Made by a program: the position numbers and the translations under genes. A DNA stretch of 64,000 nt from positions 1 to 64,000 of the forward strand of contig JAFVWA010000198.1 in assembly GCA_017501885.1 (NCBI GenBank), in the 5' to 3' direction. Source of the stretch: Clostridia bacterium (GTDB taxonomy: Bacteria > Bacillota > Clostridia > Christensenellales > Borkfalkiaceae). The notes under the pieces were generated by a model. The model saw nothing but the letters and a program-made list of their open reading frames with translations. It searched no databases and was not told the DNA's origin. Positions 35,326 to 43,179 of this stretch are shown here, piece after piece (position 1 is the stretch's first letter; each line of letters begins with the position of its first letter).

Positions 35326-35426
35326 GTTGCTAAGTTATTCAAAATCTTGCAAAAGATATTGAAGAAGATAAAGTTAATAGTGTCGTAAAATGCAAAAATA
35401 ATTACATAAAGTTAAAGAAAAAAATA

Positions 35427-35455
35427 TTGATTTTTGTATTTTAATATAGTATACT
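35427..35455 (+). promoter_or_regulatory. Promoter of the phosphatase-kinase operon
   Basis: TTGATT (35427-35432), 17 nt, TATACT (35450-35455). Transcription would start near 35462, only about 9 nt before the ATG at 35471, giving a very short leader. Confidence 0.7.
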
Positions 35456-35470
35456 TGTAACGGTGAAACT

Positions 35471-36109
35471 ATGAAGACAACGGTAGTGTTTGTTCGCCAC
35501 GGCGAAACGGAAACAAATAAAGCAAATATTCTATGTGGGCATACGGACGTAAATCTATCCGAAAGAGGCTACAAGCAAGCGGAGTTAGGCGCGAAATATT
35601 TAAAAAAGTTTAAGTTTGACAAGATTTATTCAAGCGACTTAACAAGGGCTTATCGCACGGCTGAAGCGATAGCAAAATACCAAAACGCACCCATTATTAA
35701 GGACGAAAATCTTAGGGAAATTTATTGTGGTGACTGGGAATGCTTGACGGCTGAACAGTTAAGGAGCAATTACCCAGAGTCGTTTGGTGTATATATGCAA
35801 GACTTTGTAAACTGTCAATGCCCAAATGGGGAAAGTGGAAAAGACTTTATTCATAGAGCGTTGACAACAGTAAATAAAATTGCCCAAGAAAACCCAGGAA
35901 AAACCATTCTAATAGCAACGCACGGTGGAATTTTAAGGTCGCTTGATGCCTTTATGTTTACCGATAAAGGTTGGCAAGCGTTTGCATGGTATTCTAACGT
36001 GGGCGTAAGCGTTGCTGAATATGAAGACGGAAAATGGACGCTTCTTCAAAGAAACTACGCAGATTATATGGGCGATTTAAAAACCGACTTAGACGCTTCT
36101 AAAGTTTAG
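35471..36109 (+). CDS. Histidine phosphatase family protein
   Basis: A 212-aa member of the phosphoglycerate mutase-like superfamily. The catalytic RHG motif is in VFVRHGETETN, the second catalytic His in IATHGGILRS, and SSDLTRAYRTAE matches the phosphate pocket. The substrate is not predictable; small phosphorylated metabolites are usual. Only a weak ribosome site (GGTG) and a very short leader precede the ATG. Ends in TAG, 36 nt before the kinase. Confidence 0.88.
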   Translation: MKTTVVFVRHGETETNKANILCGHTDVNLSERGYKQAELGAKYLKKFKFDKIYSSDLTRAYRTAEAIAKYQNAPIIKDENLREIYCGDWECLTAEQLRSNYPESFGVYMQDFVNCQCPNGESGKDFIHRALTTVNKIAQENPGKTILIATHGGILRSLDAFMFTDKGWQAFAWYSNVGVSVAEYEDGKWTLLQRNYADYMGDLKTDLDASKV

Positions 36110-36145
36110 GGCGTAAAAATACAAAAAGCAAAAGGAATAAAAATT

Positions 36146-37237
36146 ATGGCATACGATTTCAACAAAATTTTATCCAACTTTCAAGTAGAAGGCAAACTCG
36201 TTTCTTGCGAAAGATACGGCGAAGGTCACATCAACGAAACCTACCTTGCAATTATGGACGTAGACGGCGCTCGTCTTAACTATATTGTTCAAAAAATCAA
36301 CACCAAACTCTTTACAGAAGTTGATAAACTCATGAACAATATTCGCTTGGTAACCGAGTTCAATAGACAAAAGATTATGGCTCGTGGCGGTAACCCCGAT
36401 AGAGAAAGCCTTTCTCTCGTTTATACTAACGACGGCAAGTCTTATATCCAAAACGAAGACGGAAGTTTCCGTGTATACAAGTTTATAACCGATGCTATTG
36501 CTTATCAAGTAGTAGAAAAACCCGAACACTTCTATCAAAGCGCAGTTGCTTTCGGCAACTTTGCAAACCTTTTAGCAGAGTTTGACGCTACTCAACTTTA
36601 CGAAGTATTGCCACGTTTCCACGATACCGAAAAGAGATTTAACGATTTTATCAACTCTTTAAGCGCTGACAAAATGGATAGAGCAAAACTTATCAAAAAG
36701 GAAATAGATTTCGTTCTTGCTCGTAAAGATTACTGTGGCAGAATAGTAAACTTATTAAAGAGTGGAGAAATGCCAACAAAGGTTACCCACAACGATACAA
36801 AACTCAACAACGTTATGCTCGACGCAACTACGGGTAAACCCGTTGCAGTTATCGACCTTGATACCATTATGCCAGGTAGTATTTGCTATGACTTTGGCGA
36901 CAGTATCCGTTTTGGTTGCAACCCATGTGCAGAAGACGAAAAAGATTTATCAAAGGTAAACTTCCAAATCAATCTTTTTGAAGAATATGCAAAAGGCTAT
37001 TTATCAGCAATAGGCGACGGTGCAACTCAAATAGAAAAGGACAACCTTGCATTCGGCGCAATCTTAATGACCTACGAGTGTGGTATGAGATTCTTGGCTG
37101 ACTACTTAGACGGCGACGTTTATTTTAGAACTCACAGAGAAGGTCAAAACCTTGACAGAGCAAGAACTCAATTTAAGCTTATCGAAGACATGGAAAAATG
37201 CTTCGATGAGATGCAAGCAATCATTAAAAAATACTAA
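36146..37237 (+). CDS. NahK-like N-acetylhexosamine 1-kinase
   Basis: A 363-aa aminoglycoside phosphotransferase-fold kinase. The catalytic loop THNDTKLNNVMLD and the metal loop VIDLDTIMPGSICYDFGDSIR match Bifidobacterium NahK closely by eye, and the family length (~360 aa) agrees. NahK phosphorylates GlcNAc or GalNAc at C1, used with lacto-N-biose or mucin sugar salvage. This fits the amino-sugar genes just upstream. AAAGGA lies 9 nt before the ATG. Co-transcribed with the phosphatase. Confidence 0.8.
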   Translation: MAYDFNKILSNFQVEGKLVSCERYGEGHINETYLAIMDVDGARLNYIVQKINTKLFTEVDKLMNNIRLVTEFNRQKIMARGGNPDRESLSLVYTNDGKSYIQNEDGSFRVYKFITDAIAYQVVEKPEHFYQSAVAFGNFANLLAEFDATQLYEVLPRFHDTEKRFNDFINSLSADKMDRAKLIKKEIDFVLARKDYCGRIVNLLKSGEMPTKVTHNDTKLNNVMLDATTGKPVAVIDLDTIMPGSICYDFGDSIRFGCNPCAEDEKDLSKVNFQINLFEEYAKGYLSAIGDGATQIEKDNLAFGAILMTYECGMRFLADYLDGDVYFRTHREGQNLDRARTQFKLIEDMEKCFDEMQAIIKKY

Positions 37238-37253
37238 TTTAACGGCTAAAAAC

Positions 37254-37282
37254 AAAAGAGCAGACAAATCGTCTGCTCTTTT
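37254..37282. terminator. Bidirectional terminator after the NahK-like gene
   Basis: Stem AAAAGAGCAGAC with its complement, loop AAATC, then T-run. It overlaps the stop of the convergent gene by one base. Confidence 0.9.
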
Positions 37283-38307
37283 TAGTTTATTGATTTTACG
37301 CACTTTCCGTTGTTGGCGTCTTGGAACATCATCCAAAAGCCTTTGTAGTCGCTACAATTATTTATGGGAACGAATGAGCAAAAACCCTCAAGTTGTTTGG
37401 GTGGTTTTTGTGGGTTGTCGTGCGGAACGCCATAGCAAATATACTTTTCGTAGCCGTTTTCTTTTATCAACCCAACCACGTAAAACCTATCTTTGGAATA
37501 GTTTATTTTTGCCCAATTGCTTTCGGGGAAAAGAGAGCATAATTCTTTGTGTGAATCAAACTTATCAAAGAGTGTTTGCAGTTCTTCTTTTACCGTTAAA
37601 TAATATTCTGCTTGTTTAACTTGGCAAGAGTTAAAATTCGTTTCATTTTTAGGGCAACAAGAGTTCTTTTGGCTTTCAATTTCTTTTTGCGCGTTTCCAC
37701 CAAAAGACAGTTCATCTTCATCGAATATCCTTTCACGGCTATACTCCTTAATACGTTCTAAATTGACTTTAATCTTTTCTTCCGTTTCAAAGTAGTTTTC
37801 GGTGGCGACCGCCTCGTCATCATAAAGACTTTCGGGTGGCAAGGTTGGAACACAAGTGGCTTGTTCTTGCTCCTGCTCCATTTCCTCCCTTTGTTTTAGT
37901 TCTGCTTTAAACTGCGATAAACACTTTTCTGCAACGCGCTTTTTTAGGGCGTAGTAATCGATAGGGCAATCGTCCGTTTTTCCAAAGCAAAAGACGACGG
38001 GGAGATTGTCTTTTATATAACATAACCCAACCGAAAAACCTTTTGAAATATCAGGACAGGGCAAAAGCGTTTGAGAAAAGGATAGCGGGCGTTTTCCCAA
38101 AGGGAAAGAATACAACTCTCCCAATCCGTCAATAATAAACACGAAAAACTCTCCCACGATAACCGCGTTAAGATTTATGACGGTCAAATGAAAATCGCAC
38201 ACTCCGTTCTCGCATTCCAAACGCGCAATGCCGTTAGCAGGGCGAGAAACTTGCGAAAAGCCATTTTCCGTCTGTTTAATAACAACCACTTTTTTGCTGT
38301 AATTCAT
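37282..38307 (-). CDS. Hypothetical two-domain protein
   Basis: A 341-aa protein I cannot name. Residues 1-130 form a beta-rich domain (VVVIKQTENGFSQVSRPANGIARL). Residues 130-235 are a charged linker with a Glu/Gln run (EEMEQEQEQ) and scattered Cys. Residues 236-341 form a compact domain (ELQTLFDKF... FYVVGLIKENGYEKYICYGVP... GFWMMFQDANNG). No signal peptide or membrane segment. GGAG lies 5 nt before the ATG. Single gene, divergent from pckG. A similar C-terminal domain seems to occur in other Clostridia as an unnamed family, from memory only. Confidence 0.65.
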   Translation of the reverse strand: MNYSKKVVVIKQTENGFSQVSRPANGIARLECENGVCDFHLTVINLNAVIVGEFFVFIIDGLGELYSFPLGKRPLSFSQTLLPCPDISKGFSVGLCYIKDNLPVVFCFGKTDDCPIDYYALKKRVAEKCLSQFKAELKQREEMEQEQEQATCVPTLPPESLYDDEAVATENYFETEEKIKVNLERIKEYSRERIFDEDELSFGGNAQKEIESQKNSCCPKNETNFNSCQVKQAEYYLTVKEELQTLFDKFDSHKELCSLFPESNWAKINYSKDRFYVVGLIKENGYEKYICYGVPHDNPQKPPKQLEGFCSFVPINNCSDYKGFWMMFQDANNGKCVKSIN

Positions 38308-38475
38308 ATTTTCTCCGTTAAGGTATACACTTTTTCATTTAAATAATATATTATGGAAGTAGGGGAAAAATGAAAGAAAAAGGTCAAAACGCGCAAAAAA
38401 AGTCGAAAAAGTAGTCGGATTAGAAAAATGCTAAAATTTATGCAAAAAAAGGATAAAAAAGTTTAACTTTTTTCA

Positions 38476-38504
38476 TTTACATTTGACAGGTTGTGTGGTA
38501 GAAT
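38476..38504 (+). promoter_or_regulatory. Putative extended -10 promoter of pckG
   Basis: TTTACA (38476-38481), 17 nt, TAGAAT (38499-38504) with TG at 38496-38497 one base before the -10. A start near 38511-38513 would begin the transcript at the first stem of the leader RNA. An alternative pair is TTGACA (38483-38488), 17 nt, TACCAT (38506-38511). Confidence 0.6.
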
Positions 38505-38512
38505 ATACCATG

Positions 38513-38637
38513 AGGGACAAGGGAATTAAATTGCTTGAAGAAGCAAACCGATAGAACAGGTCGGGGCGAAGACGCGCTTTCCTTAGCCCTACTACAATAT
38601 AAAAAACGGCGATGCCGACCACGTAAGGAGAACCATT
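38513..38637 (+). ncRNA. Candidate structured 5' leader RNA (possible riboswitch) of pckG
   Basis: A 125-nt leader. AGGG-AC-AAGGGAA (38513-38525) pairs with TTTCCTT-AG-CCCT (38578-38590) as a closing stem with one 2x2 internal loop. Inside are three small hairpins: TTGCTT/AAGCAA with loop GAAG (38531-38546), CCGA/TCGG (38548-38564) and GCG/CGC (38566-38575). Downstream CCGACC (38615-38620), next to the ribosome site AAGGAG, is complementary to GGTCGG (38559-38564), which is part of the second hairpin, so two exclusive folds are possible. I cannot match it to a known riboswitch class. Confidence 0.45.
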
Positions 38638-40422
38638 ATGGCAAACTTGACAAACAACAAGAAAGTATTGGATTTCATCAATGAAACCAAAGCGCTTTGT
38701 CAACCTGACAACATCGTTTGGATTGACGGTAGCGAAGCACAGTTAGAAGCTTTAAGAGCACAAGCTGTAGAAGAAAAGATTCTCATCAAATTAAACCAAG
38801 AAAAGCTCCCAGGATGCTATCTTCACAGAACTACTGTTAACGACGTAGCGAGAGTTGAAGGCAGAACATTCATCTGCTCTAAGAAAAAAGAAGACTCAGC
38901 TCCTATCAATAACTGGATGGAAACTGGTGAAGCTTTCGCTCTTATGAACGACCTTTTCAAGGGCGTTATGAAAGGCAGAACTATGTATGTTATCCCATAC
39001 TCAATGGGCGCAGTTGGTTCTAAGTTTTCTAAAATTGGTATCGAACTTACCGACTCTATCTACGTAGTATTAAACATGGCTATCATGACCAGAGTTGGTC
39101 AATGCGTATTAGACGCTCTTGGCGACGGAGATTTCATTAAGGGCTTACACTCTTATGCAGAACTTTCTGAAGAAAAGAGATACATCATGCACTTCCCAGA
39201 AGAAAACACCATTATGAGTATCAACTCTAACTACGGTGGAAACGTTCTTCTCGGCAAAAAGTGCTTTGCACTTCGTATCGCATCATTCCTTGGTAAGAAC
39301 GAAGGCTGGATGGCAGAACACATGCTTATCCTTGGCATCACCAATCCAAAGGGCGAAAAGAAATACATCGCAGCTGCATTCCCATCAGCTTGTGGTAAAA
39401 CCAACCTTGCAATGTTAATTCCTCCTAAGTCTTACTTAGATAAGGGTTACAAAATCGAATGCGTAGGCGACGACATCGCATGGATCAGAGTAGGCGAAGA
39501 CGGAAGACTTTGGGCAGTAAACCCTGAAAACGGATTCTTTGGCGTTGCTCCAGGAACCAACTTAAAGTCTAACCCTAACGCTCTTAAATCTACTATGAAG
39601 AACACCATTTTCACCAACGTTGTTCAAAACTTAGACGACAACACAGTTTGGTGGGAAGGCTTAGATAAGAATCCTCCAAAGAATGCAATCGACTGGAAGG
39701 GCAATCCATGGAACGGCGATATGAAGGACGCAGAAGGCAAGGCTATCAAGGGCGCACACCCCAACAGCCGTTTCACCGCACCTGCAATCAACTGCCCATG
39801 TATCTCTGACCAATTCGAAGCTCCTAACGGCGTTCCACTATCTGCAATCGTATTCGGTGGCAGACGTGCTAAGACCGCACCATTAGTATATCAATCAAGA
39901 GATTGGAACAACGGTGTATTCGTAGGCTCAATCATGGCTTCTGAAACTACCGCTGCAGCTACCGGTGCAGTAGGCGTAGTTCGTCGTGACCCAATGGCTA
40001 TGAGACCATTCGTTGGCTACAACATGGGCGACTACTTCGCACATTGGATTGAAATGGGCAAGAAGATTAAGAATCAACCTAAGATTTTCAACGTTAACTG
40101 GTTCAGAACTGATGATAACGGCAACTTCATATGGCCTGGATTTGGCGACAACATGCGTGTTCTCGATTGGATTATCGACCGTTGCGAAGGCAAGGTTGAC
40201 GCTGTTGAAACTCCTATCGGTTTCGTTCCAAAGGCTGAAGACATCAACATCGAAGGCTTAGAAGATATTTCTCTTGATACTATCAAAGAACTTCTCACCG
40301 TTGACGTTGAAAACTGGAAGAAAGAAGCAGAAGGCATCGAAGGCTTCTATGGCGAACTCACCAGAGTTCCACAAGAACTTAAAGATGAACTTGCAAAACT
40401 CAACGCTAACTTAAATAAATAA
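38638..40422 (+). CDS. pckG: Phosphoenolpyruvate carboxykinase (GTP)
   Basis: A 594-aa cytoplasmic enzyme interconverting oxaloacetate + GTP and PEP + CO2 + GDP. The GTP-type P-loop FPSACGKTN is at residues 248-256; VGDDIAW, NCPCISDQFEAPNGVPLSAIVFGGRR and GSIMASETTAAATGAVG are family blocks. In fermenters it often fixes CO2 toward succinate or supports gluconeogenesis. AAGGAG lies 8 nt before the ATG. Codon use is rich in C-ending codons compared with neighbours, which fits high expression. Preceded by a structured leader, followed by a strong terminator. Confidence 0.97.
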   Translation: MANLTNNKKVLDFINETKALCQPDNIVWIDGSEAQLEALRAQAVEEKILIKLNQEKLPGCYLHRTTVNDVARVEGRTFICSKKKEDSAPINNWMETGEAFALMNDLFKGVMKGRTMYVIPYSMGAVGSKFSKIGIELTDSIYVVLNMAIMTRVGQCVLDALGDGDFIKGLHSYAELSEEKRYIMHFPEENTIMSINSNYGGNVLLGKKCFALRIASFLGKNEGWMAEHMLILGITNPKGEKKYIAAAFPSACGKTNLAMLIPPKSYLDKGYKIECVGDDIAWIRVGEDGRLWAVNPENGFFGVAPGTNLKSNPNALKSTMKNTIFTNVVQNLDDNTVWWEGLDKNPPKNAIDWKGNPWNGDMKDAEGKAIKGAHPNSRFTAPAINCPCISDQFEAPNGVPLSAIVFGGRRAKTAPLVYQSRDWNNGVFVGSIMASETTAAATGAVGVVRRDPMAMRPFVGYNMGDYFAHWIEMGKKIKNQPKIFNVNWFRTDDNGNFIWPGFGDNMRVLDWIIDRCEGKVDAVETPIGFVPKAEDINIEGLEDISLDTIKELLTVDVENWKKEAEGIEGFYGELTRVPQELKDELAKLNANLNK

Positions 40423-40438
40423 TTTTAGTTAAAATACC

Positions 40439-40469
40439 AACCGCCGAGCGAATCATTCGCTCGGCGGTT
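40439..40469 (+). terminator. Terminator of pckG
   Basis: A 14-bp stem (AACCGCCGAGCGAA with its complement, loop TCA) followed by a T-run. Confidence 0.95.
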
Positions 40470-40514
40470 TTTTTATAAAGTCATATTTTGAGAGTAAAAG
40501 TTGCAAAAATGATA

Positions 40515-40543
40515 TTTACTAAGCCTATTGCAAGTAGTATAAT
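40515..40543 (+). promoter_or_regulatory. Promoter of the GH115-like gene
   Basis: TTTACT (40515-40520), 17 nt, TATAAT (40538-40543), 19 nt before the ATG. Confidence 0.65.
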
Positions 40544-40562
40544 TTTTTTGGAAGGTGGAATT

Positions 40563-42560
40563 ATGTTTAACGTTATAAAAGATAACAAACTTGCAAAAGT
40601 TAAGGTATTAAAGGGCGAAAAATCTTGGGTGCGTTTAGCATCAAAAGACTTAGAAAAGGACTTAAAACTTTTGCAAAAAGACGGTAGCCAAAAGAAAAAA
40701 CTTGATAGCACCATTATTATATGCTCTTTGGAAAACAAAAGGGCAAAAATCCCAAGCGACGTAAAACTCCCAACCAAAAAAGAAGGCTATTCTATAAACG
40801 TTCAAAATGAACAAGTTTATATAGTTGGCTTTGACGACTACGGCGCTATGTGGGGCATATACGAGTTTTGCGATAAGTTTCTAAATGTTTTACCCACTTA
40901 TCTCTTTGACCAAATTTATCCAAAAAAGGTCAGCGATTTAACTTTAGAAGAACAAGTTGTTATAGATGCGCCTAAAAAGAGTGGGATTAGGGGTTGGTTT
41001 GTAAACGACGAAGACTATCTTTCACTTTTTAGATATAACGGTGGCAAGCGCAACGTTTCGTATACTCACTTTGACCACGTTATGAATCCTGCAAACGTTG
41101 ACTTAGTTATAGAAACGGCACTTCGCCTAAAAATGAATTTAATTTTTCCATCAACCTTTAACGATTTAAGAAGCAAGGACGATGCTTTTATAGTTAAAAA
41201 GTGTGCAAAACGTGGTTTATACGTTTCTCAACACCACTGTGAGCCCTGTGGTGTGTCGGGGTATGCTTCGGAAAATTATATAAAGGACAAAAAACTTTCA
41301 GGCACCAACTCTTTTATAACTAACCGTGCCGTTATGGAAGAAATTTGGACGCATTACGTTAAACTTTGGGCAAAGCACGATAGAATCGTTTACCAACTCG
41401 GCTTAAGGGGCAAAGCCGACCAAGCCATTTGGACAATGGATAGCGCTGTTGAAAAAGATATGCAAAAGGCAGGCGAAATAATCTCTGAGGCAATAAAGGT
41501 GCAATACGATATCGTGCAAAGAGAGACTAAGGGCAAAGGACTTTGCTCTGCAACCTTTTGGCGAGAAGCTGCCGAGATGTATAATAAAGGCTATCTAAAA
41601 ATTCCAAAAGGCGTTCAAATTGTTTTTTCTGATTTAGGGCTCAACTGCATGTGGGCTGACGACTTTTACCAAAATGAATACAACAAAGACATTGATTACG
41701 GTGTTTATTACCACGCAGGCTATTGGCCGGGGCAACATTGCTGTGAATCGTTTATCCCACAAAAAATGCAATACTTTATGGCGCAAGCGTATAGCGATAA
41801 AAAGGCAAACTACTCGCTTCTTAACGTTGGCAATATAAAAGAATTCACTCGCTCTATTACTTGCTTTGCAAAAACGACGTGGACGTGTGGCGAAGCCGAC
41901 CTTACCAAAGAGTTTTACGACTACTATTACAGGGTTTTTGGCAGGCAAAAAGGGCAAGAGATTATAGATTTATATAATGAATATATAGATAATCACCCTG
42001 TAGAGAGCGAAGAATGTTTGAAAGCGATATGCGAGCAAGACGATTATAACTACCACGAGTTTGGCGACTTACCATTTAAAAAGTTTATGCTAACCGATAT
42101 GCACATTAGATGGTGTATAGAAGGCATTTACGAGCCGGGTAAACACGATGCTCAAGTTGTTAAAAACACTTTCTTGCAAGACGATATAGCAACTAAAAGT
42201 ATAAAAGGGTTTGAAGACCTTTATAATAAGTTTAAGGCTATCAAGGGATTAGATTTTCAGCAACAAAGACTGCTTAACACCACCTTTATAACTTGGTGTA
42301 AAATCTTGCACGATATATATACCGTTACTTATAATTTTTATAAAATGTCAAAGGCTAAAACGGAAGAAGAAATAACAAAGCACGCCGAAGTAGCAAGAAA
42401 GGCAATTAACTCTTTAATAGAGTATATCGAAAACCTTGATTTAGGGTTCTTCAAAGACTGGTATCATTGGGAATTTACCAAAAACTTTATAACCTTTGTG
42501 TCTTTGAAAAACACAGTAGACTGGTTTAAAGACGGCTTAATCGAAAAACTAAACAAATAA
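40563..42560 (+). CDS. GH115-like glycoside hydrolase
   Basis: A 665-aa protein with blocks typical of GH115 alpha-glucuronidases: IRGWFVNDED, LKMNLIFPSTFNDL, GLYVSQHHCEPCG, RIVYQLGLRGKADQAIW, FSDLGLNCMWADD and YHAGYWPGQH. No signal peptide, so intracellular. It is shorter than many GH115 enzymes and lacks their C-terminal accessory part. GH115 removes (methyl)glucuronic acid from xylan; here the substrate is inferred. The ATG at 40563 has GAAGGTGG upstream; the longer frame crosses the promoter. Single gene. Confidence 0.75.
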   Translation: MFNVIKDNKLAKVKVLKGEKSWVRLASKDLEKDLKLLQKDGSQKKKLDSTIIICSLENKRAKIPSDVKLPTKKEGYSINVQNEQVYIVGFDDYGAMWGIYEFCDKFLNVLPTYLFDQIYPKKVSDLTLEEQVVIDAPKKSGIRGWFVNDEDYLSLFRYNGGKRNVSYTHFDHVMNPANVDLVIETALRLKMNLIFPSTFNDLRSKDDAFIVKKCAKRGLYVSQHHCEPCGVSGYASENYIKDKKLSGTNSFITNRAVMEEIWTHYVKLWAKHDRIVYQLGLRGKADQAIWTMDSAVEKDMQKAGEIISEAIKVQYDIVQRETKGKGLCSATFWREAAEMYNKGYLKIPKGVQIVFSDLGLNCMWADDFYQNEYNKDIDYGVYYHAGYWPGQHCCESFIPQKMQYFMAQAYSDKKANYSLLNVGNIKEFTRSITCFAKTTWTCGEADLTKEFYDYYYRVFGRQKGQEIIDLYNEYIDNHPVESEECLKAICEQDDYNYHEFGDLPFKKFMLTDMHIRWCIEGIYEPGKHDAQVVKNTFLQDDIATKSIKGFEDLYNKFKAIKGLDFQQQRLLNTTFITWCKILHDIYTVTYNFYKMSKAKTEEEITKHAEVARKAINSLIEYIENLDLGFFKDWYHWEFTKNFITFVSLKNTVDWFKDGLIEKLNK

Positions 42561-42561
42561 A

Positions 42562-42587
42562 AAAAGCACCGATTTTTCGGTGCTTTT
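42562..42587 (+). terminator. Terminator of the GH115-like gene
   Basis: Stem AAAAGCACCGA with its complement and loop TTTT. A second hairpin, AACCACTTC/GAAGTGGTT (42620-42646), may serve the convergent XRE gene. Confidence 0.9.
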
Positions 42588-42644
42588 AGTCTAAAAATTT
42601 AAAAATTTACCCCTGGGAAAACCACTTCTAAATTAACGAAGTGG

Positions 42645-42851
42645 TTATTTTTCTTCTAACAAGAAATCAGTTGGAACGTCAAAATAATGAGCAATCTCTA
42701 TTAGCATATCCAAGTCTGGTTCTCGGCTACCACTTTCCCAAAAGCTAACTGTTTGATTACATACGCAGAATTCTTCCCCAAGCTTTTTTTGTGATAACCC
42801 CTTCTCGATTCTAAGTTCCTTTAACTTTCTACCGAACACGTTATCCTTCAT
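42645..42851 (-). CDS. XRE-family repressor, SinR-like in size and position
   Basis: A 68-aa single HTH protein (LKELRIEKGLSQKKLGEEFCVCNQTVSFWESGSREPDL) ending in a YFDVPTDFLLEEK dimer-type tail. It is divergent from the SipW-TasA-like operon, with four copies of one palindrome in between, so it is the probable repressor of that operon and of itself. Start choice is open: the ATG at 42851 has no ribosome site and lies 7 nt after a TAAAAT box (possibly leaderless), while a GTG at 42839 has AAGGA just upstream. Confidence 0.88.
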   Translation of the reverse strand: MKDNVFGRKLKELRIEKGLSQKKLGEEFCVCNQTVSFWESGSREPDLDMLIEIAHYFDVPTDFLLEEK

Positions 42852-42863
42852 ACAAATAATTTT

Positions 42864-42943
42864 ACTACATAATGTAGGAAATCGCTTGACATCCTACGAA
42901 TCGTTGGATATAATTACATTCGTTTTTCCTACAAAATGTAGGG
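42864..42943. promoter_or_regulatory. Three operator palindromes and a promoter between XRE and sipW-like genes
   Basis: Site 1, 42864-42879 (core CTACA-TAA-TGTAG); site 2, 42892-42908 (TCCTACG-AAT-CGTTGGA); site 3, 42927-42943 (TCCTACA-AAA-TGTAGGG). Site 2 exactly fills the 17-nt spacer between TTGACA (42886-42891) and TATAAT (42909-42914) on the plus strand. Site 1 covers the region just upstream of a minus-strand TAAAAT box (42864-42859) of the XRE gene. Confidence 0.85.
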
Positions 42944-43038
42944 AAGTGGTCGATAAAAGCAAATAAAAACCAAAAACACAATATTTAGGTATATATTTTT
43001 TATATACATACAATTTTATTTTGCATGGTGAAATTTGC

Positions 43039-43095
43039 TTGACAACTTTTCACGATTAAATATAATTAAAAGCACTTTTCCTACAAAATGTAGGA
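43039..43095 (+). promoter_or_regulatory. Second promoter of the sipW-like operon with operator 4
   Basis: TTGACA (43039-43044), 16 nt, TATAAT (43061-43066). Operator 4, TCCTACA-AAA-TGTAGGA, lies at 43079-43095 just past the expected start site, followed by a smaller repeat AGTGA/TCACT (43097-43112). Confidence 0.85.
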
Positions 43096-43179
43096 TAGTG
43101 AGTATAATCACTCTTGTCTCCCGAACTTAGTATTTCTAAAATAATCATCATTATACGGGAGCAGACTAAGGGATTTACT

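Noticed and set aside
36107..36148. Phosphatase and kinase as one protein, since they are in the same frame and separated by one TAG and 12 codons
   Set aside because: The kinase has its own ribosome site and family-typical start, so this is a normal gene boundary.
38541..38580. Resemblance of the pckG leader to the c-di-GMP-I riboswitch (CAAACC ... GACGC)
   Set aside because: The GAAA tetraloop, the receptor helix and the GACGCAAAGCC block are not present in the right order.
43097..43112. AGTGA/TCACT repeat as a fifth operator of the XRE protein
   Set aside because: The sequence does not match the TCCTACA-TGTAGGA motif and is short enough to occur by chance.
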